The position numbers and the translations under genes were made by a program. Positions 61,168-64,000 of a stretch of 64,000 nucleotides of DNA are shown one piece after another. The notes below the pieces were generated by a model. The model had not been told where the DNA came from, made no database searches, and saw only the letters and a list, made by a program, of their open reading frames with translations. The stretch spans positions 62,001 to 126,000 of the forward strand of contig NZ_CADFDK010000007.1 in the NCBI RefSeq assembly GCF_902832885.1. The letters are read 5' to 3'. Position 1 is the stretch's first letter. Every line of letters begins with the position of its first letter. The DNA is from Burkholderia seminalis DSM 23518 (GTDB taxonomy: Bacteria; Pseudomonadota; Gammaproteobacteria; Burkholderiales; Burkholderiaceae).

Positions 61168-62604
61168 TCAAGCCTGGCTGACGAACTTGTGCGTGAGGTA
61201 GTACTCGATGCCCTCGGCACCGCCTTCCGAGCCGTGGCCGCTTTCCTTCATGCCGCCAAACGGCAGTTCGGTCGAAACGATGCGGTACTGGTTGATGCCG
61301 ATCATGCCGGCCTCGAGACCGTCCGCGACATCGATGGCCATGCGCGCACTGCTCGTGAACGCATAGGCGGAGAGCCCGTACGGCAACCGGTTCGCTTCGG
61401 CGAGCCCGTCGGCGAGGCCATCGAAGCGCATCAGCACCGCGATCGGGCCGAACGGTTCTTCTTGCATCACGCGCGCGTCCTTCGGCACGTCGGCGAGGAC
61501 CGTGGGCTCGAAGAAGTACCCTTCGCCCTCGATACGCTTTCCGCCGGCGAGAACCGTTGCGCCACGTTCCACCGCGTCGGCGACGAGTTCCTCCATCTTG
61601 GCAAGCTGGCGCGGATTCGCCAGCGGCCCGACCTGCGTGCCGGCCTCCATGCCGTTCCCGACCTTGAGCGCGTTGGCCGCACGCACGAAGTGACCGGCGA
61701 ACGCGTCGTAGACGTCGCGCTGGATCAGGAAGCGCGTCGACGAGATGCAGATCTGGCCCGTGCCGCGAAAGCGATTCGCCGCGCCTTCGACCGCGGCCTT
61801 TTCCACATCCGCATCGTTGAATACGAGGACGGGCCCGTGGCCGCCCAGTTCCAGCGTGATGGGCTTGACGCCTTCGGCCGCGCGCGCCGACAGCAGACGG
61901 CCGATCGGCACCGAGCCCGTGAACGTCACCTTCCGGATGACCGGGGACGCGATCAGGTGCTTCGACACCTGGTCGGGCACGCCGAATACGACTTGAAGCA
62001 CGCCCTTCGGCAAACCGGCGTCATCCAGTGCGCGCGCCAGCGCGAGCGCCGTGGCGGGGCTTTCCTCGCCGGGTTTGATGATGACGCTGCATCCGGCGGC
62101 GAGTGCGGCCGAGAGCTTGCGCGCCGGGGTGATCGCCGGAAAATTCCACGGCGTGAATGCGGCGACCGGCCCGATCGCCTGTTTCTTCACGATCTGTTGC
62201 ACACCCGGGCGGTTGGACGGCACGACGCGGCCGTCGATGCGGCGCGCCTCTTCGGCGAACCATTCGAAGTAGTCGGCCGCACGCAGGACTTCGTCGCGGC
62301 TTTCCGCCAGCGGTTTGCCTTCCTCGAGCGTCATGACGGTAGCGATGTGCTCGGCACGCTCGCGCATCAGTTCCGCGCCGCGCTTGAGAATGCGCGCGCG
62401 TGCGGCCGGCACGGTGCGGCGCCAGACGTCGAACGCCTGGGCGGCGACTTGCAGGGCGCGATCCAGATCGGCTGCCGTCGCCAGCGGGACGCGTCCGATC
62501 TCGATTTGCGTGGCGGGATTGATCACCGGCGCCGTTTCGCGTCCGCCCGCGTCGATCCATTCGCCGTTGATGAAAAGATGAAGTGCGTCGTACGTGATGT
62601 CCAT
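61168..62604 (-). CDS. NAD-dependent succinate-semialdehyde dehydrogenase-like enzyme (GabD paralogue)
   Basis: The 478-residue aldehyde dehydrogenase has FTPWNFPAITPARK, FTGSVPIGRLLS, LELGGHGPVLVF (general-base Glu) and the catalytic Cys in GTGQICISSTR. The C-terminal FGGMKESGHGSEGGAEGIEYYLTHKFV is the pattern of NAD-dependent SSADHs. Compared with gabD at 6104-7573 it has a different active-site context (GQICI instead of GQTCVC), so the substrate may be another semialdehyde. It leads the three-gene operon, divergent from the LysR gene 377 nt away. Confidence 0.87.
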   Translation of the reverse strand: MDITYDALHLFINGEWIDAGGRETAPVINPATQIEIGRVPLATAADLDRALQVAAQAFDVWRRTVPAARARILKRGAELMRERAEHIATVMTLEEGKPLAESRDEVLRAADYFEWFAEEARRIDGRVVPSNRPGVQQIVKKQAIGPVAAFTPWNFPAITPARKLSAALAAGCSVIIKPGEESPATALALARALDDAGLPKGVLQVVFGVPDQVSKHLIASPVIRKVTFTGSVPIGRLLSARAAEGVKPITLELGGHGPVLVFNDADVEKAAVEGAANRFRGTGQICISSTRFLIQRDVYDAFAGHFVRAANALKVGNGMEAGTQVGPLANPRQLAKMEELVADAVERGATVLAGGKRIEGEGYFFEPTVLADVPKDARVMQEEPFGPIAVLMRFDGLADGLAEANRLPYGLSAYAFTSSARMAIDVADGLEAGMIGINQYRIVSTELPFGGMKESGHGSEGGAEGIEYYLTHKFVSQA

Positions 62605-62981
62605 GGCATTGACCTCTATGATTAGGATTACGATTCAATTTAAGTTCGCGGCGAGCCGGACAGGAGAACCCACGCCACGCCGTGTCGGGATGATCCGCCG
62701 CATCGGGCTGGGCCCGGGTTCGAAACGTCGGTGCTCCGACTGCCTGACTTCGGGACTCAGTCTAGGCGTGAAGCGGGCGGCAACTTAGAGGGGCCGGAAA
62801 GAATGAATCTTGTCTGTGGAGAGAAAATCGCCCCGTCGGCACGAAGGCATATTGAAAGGATGCATAAAAACGACACGGGATTTCACGCTGACGGCACGAA
62901 ACAGGCACGGGCCCTATCATCACAGGCTCGCGCGGGCCGGAACGCGGCGATTCGACGAAAAATTCAAAGCCAGGGTGCGTA
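62605..62981. other. 377-nt divergent intergenic region
   Basis: It holds the promoters of the SSADH-like operon and the LysR gene. Three hexamer direct repeats (GATTAG, GATTAC, GATTCA, 62620-62637) lie 16 nt upstream of the SSADH-like start. I see no gene in it. Confidence 0.6.
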
Positions 62982-63917
62982 ATGGACAAGGTTCACACCA
63001 TGTCGGTGTTTGCGAAAGTGGTCGAGATGGGCAGTTTCACGGCTGTCGCGAACCACCTCGATACGACTGTCGGCAACATTTCCCGAGCGGTATCGGTACT
63101 TGAGGACAATCTCAACACGCGGTTGCTGCAGCGCTCGACGCGACGGCTCGTGGTGACCGATGCGGGGCGGCGTTTTTACGAGCGCAGCGTTGCGATCCTC
63201 TCGGACATCGAACGAGCGGAAGCGGAAGCCCGCGATGCGCTGCTGGAGCCGCGTGGTGTATTGCGCGTGCATGCGGTTCCGGGATTGGGCCGCCAACTTG
63301 TTGCGCAAGCCGTGCTGGCCTATCGGAGCGCCTACCCGGAGGTATCGGTCGATCTCATGCTGTCGCAGCGGATGCCGAATCTGCTCGAAGAGCAGCTCGA
63401 CGTGGCGGTCGTGATTGCCCGCACGCTGCCGGACTCGGCGTACGTGAGCCAGAAGATCGGCGCAAGCCACTGCATTCTGGCGGCGTCGCCCGATTATCTG
63501 GCGCGGCATCCGGCGCCCGAGTGCGTGGAAGATCTCGCCGATCACACGTGCGTGCGCCTCAGCACGGTCGATTACGCACCGGACGAATGGCATCTGCAAG
63601 GCAAGGCCGGCGAGGCCGTGTATCGTCCGTCGGGATCGCACTTCAGTATCAACGACATGGATGCGATGTCCACGGTACTGCAGGAGGGCGCGGGGATCGG
63701 ACTGATCGCCGCCTTCTCGGCGATCGACGATTTGCGCAAAGGATCGCTCGTTCGCGTCCTGCCCGAATTCCACACCGCCCAGCGCAACGTGTATGCGGTG
63801 TATTCGTCCCGTCAGTTCGTCGACGCGAAGATCAAACGGTTCATCGATGTCCTGAAGGTGCGGGTCGGTGACCGCTTGAATGCGTATGCGGAGGAACTCG
63901 CCATCGCGGTCGCATGA
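62982..63917 (+). CDS. LysR-family regulator of the SSADH-like operon
   Basis: The 311-residue protein has the CrgA-type LysR N-terminus (MDKVHTMSVFAKVVEMGSFTAVANHLDTTVGNISRAVSVLEDNLNTRLL) and an effector domain from about residue 92 (LRVHAVPGLGRQLVAQAVLAYRSAYPEVSVDLML). It is divergent from the three-gene SSADH/CMD/PIG3-type operon, which it probably controls. The inducer is unknown; an aldehyde or quinone would fit. ATG 62982 is the first codon of the family-typical start MDKVHTMSVF. Confidence 0.88.
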   Translation: MDKVHTMSVFAKVVEMGSFTAVANHLDTTVGNISRAVSVLEDNLNTRLLQRSTRRLVVTDAGRRFYERSVAILSDIERAEAEARDALLEPRGVLRVHAVPGLGRQLVAQAVLAYRSAYPEVSVDLMLSQRMPNLLEEQLDVAVVIARTLPDSAYVSQKIGASHCILAASPDYLARHPAPECVEDLADHTCVRLSTVDYAPDEWHLQGKAGEAVYRPSGSHFSINDMDAMSTVLQEGAGIGLIAAFSAIDDLRKGSLVRVLPEFHTAQRNVYAVYSSRQFVDAKIKRFIDVLKVRVGDRLNAYAEELAIAVA

Positions 63918-63976
63918 CCGGCTTCACGGTCGGCGTGGTCGGGGCCGCGCCGGACACTCGCGGAAACCCATGAAGA

Positions 63977-64000
63977 AAAGCCCGCCGGCTTGCACCGGCG
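63977..64000 (+). terminator. Partial terminator hairpin at the window end
   Basis: CGCCGG (63982-63987) pairs with CCGGCG (63995-64000) around CTTGCA; the preceding AAAAGCC suggests the stem continues as GGCTTTT just outside the window. It would end the LysR gene transcript. Confidence 0.6.

Overview
The window is GC-rich (roughly two thirds G+C), densely coded, and looks like a Burkholderia cepacia-complex chromosome. The pointers are the strong G/C third-position bias, a 3-oxoadipate thiolase under an IclR regulator, an OmpC-type Burkholderia porin, a Fur-controlled hmuRSTUV haem operon, tandem PAS-containing chemoreceptors, and many LysR-governed metabolic cassettes. From memory the gene set resembles the second replicon of that group; this is inference, not a database result. 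I saw no rRNA, tRNA, insertion sequence, prophage or CRISPR array.

Layout. 1-3.0 kb: the 5' end of a secreted protein, a LysE-type exporter, selD and a DMT exporter. 3.1-7.6 kb: a MocR/GabR-type regulator divergent from gabT-gabD (GABA to succinate). 7.7-11.2 kb: two tandem, nearly identical PAS chemoreceptor genes, each with a FliA-like promoter; the second is frameshifted by a 2-nt loss in a CG repeat. 11.5-13.5 kb: methyltransferase, GNAT acetyltransferase and DUF523. 13.6-15.8 kb: pcaF and its divergent IclR regulator. 15.8-19.9 kb: an M81 (MlrC-like) metallopeptidase with an MFS importer and divergent LysR. 20.0-25.6 kb: an AstE/aspartoacylase-like deacylase, an orphan polar-amino-acid binding protein, a divergent LysR, an MHS transporter and an M20 amidohydrolase, which together suggest N-acylated amino-acid salvage. 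25.9-29.2 kb: SDR and TetR genes sharing one operator sequence, then zwf. 29.2-34.9 kb: a LysR-headed redox cluster (MFS, MoaF-like, LLM oxidoreductase, aldo/keto reductase, old yellow enzyme).

35.1-41.7 kb: DUF3455 protein, O-methyltransferase/TetR pair, an AzgA-type purine permease with a structured leader, an unknown protein, a DUF3817/CopD-like pair and a GlxA-type regulator. 41.7-45.0 kb: a second LysR / binding protein / deacylase set paralogous to the one at 20-23 kb. 45.1-48.8 kb: orphan metQ-like gene, porin, a possible sRNA between two terminators, and three small genes. 48.9-55.8 kb: Fur box and hmuRSTUV followed by a VOC gene. 55.8-59.6 kb: TRIC-type channel, a class A penicillin-binding protein and an APH(6)-like kinase. 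59.8-63.9 kb: a three-gene operon (SSADH-like, carboxymuconolactone decarboxylase-like, PIG3-like quinone reductase) divergent from a LysR gene. The final bases start a terminator cut by the window end.

The recurring theme is small catabolic or detoxification cassettes, each beside a regulator read from a divergent or adjacent promoter. For several of them matched operator sequences can be read directly, which lets regulator and targets be paired.
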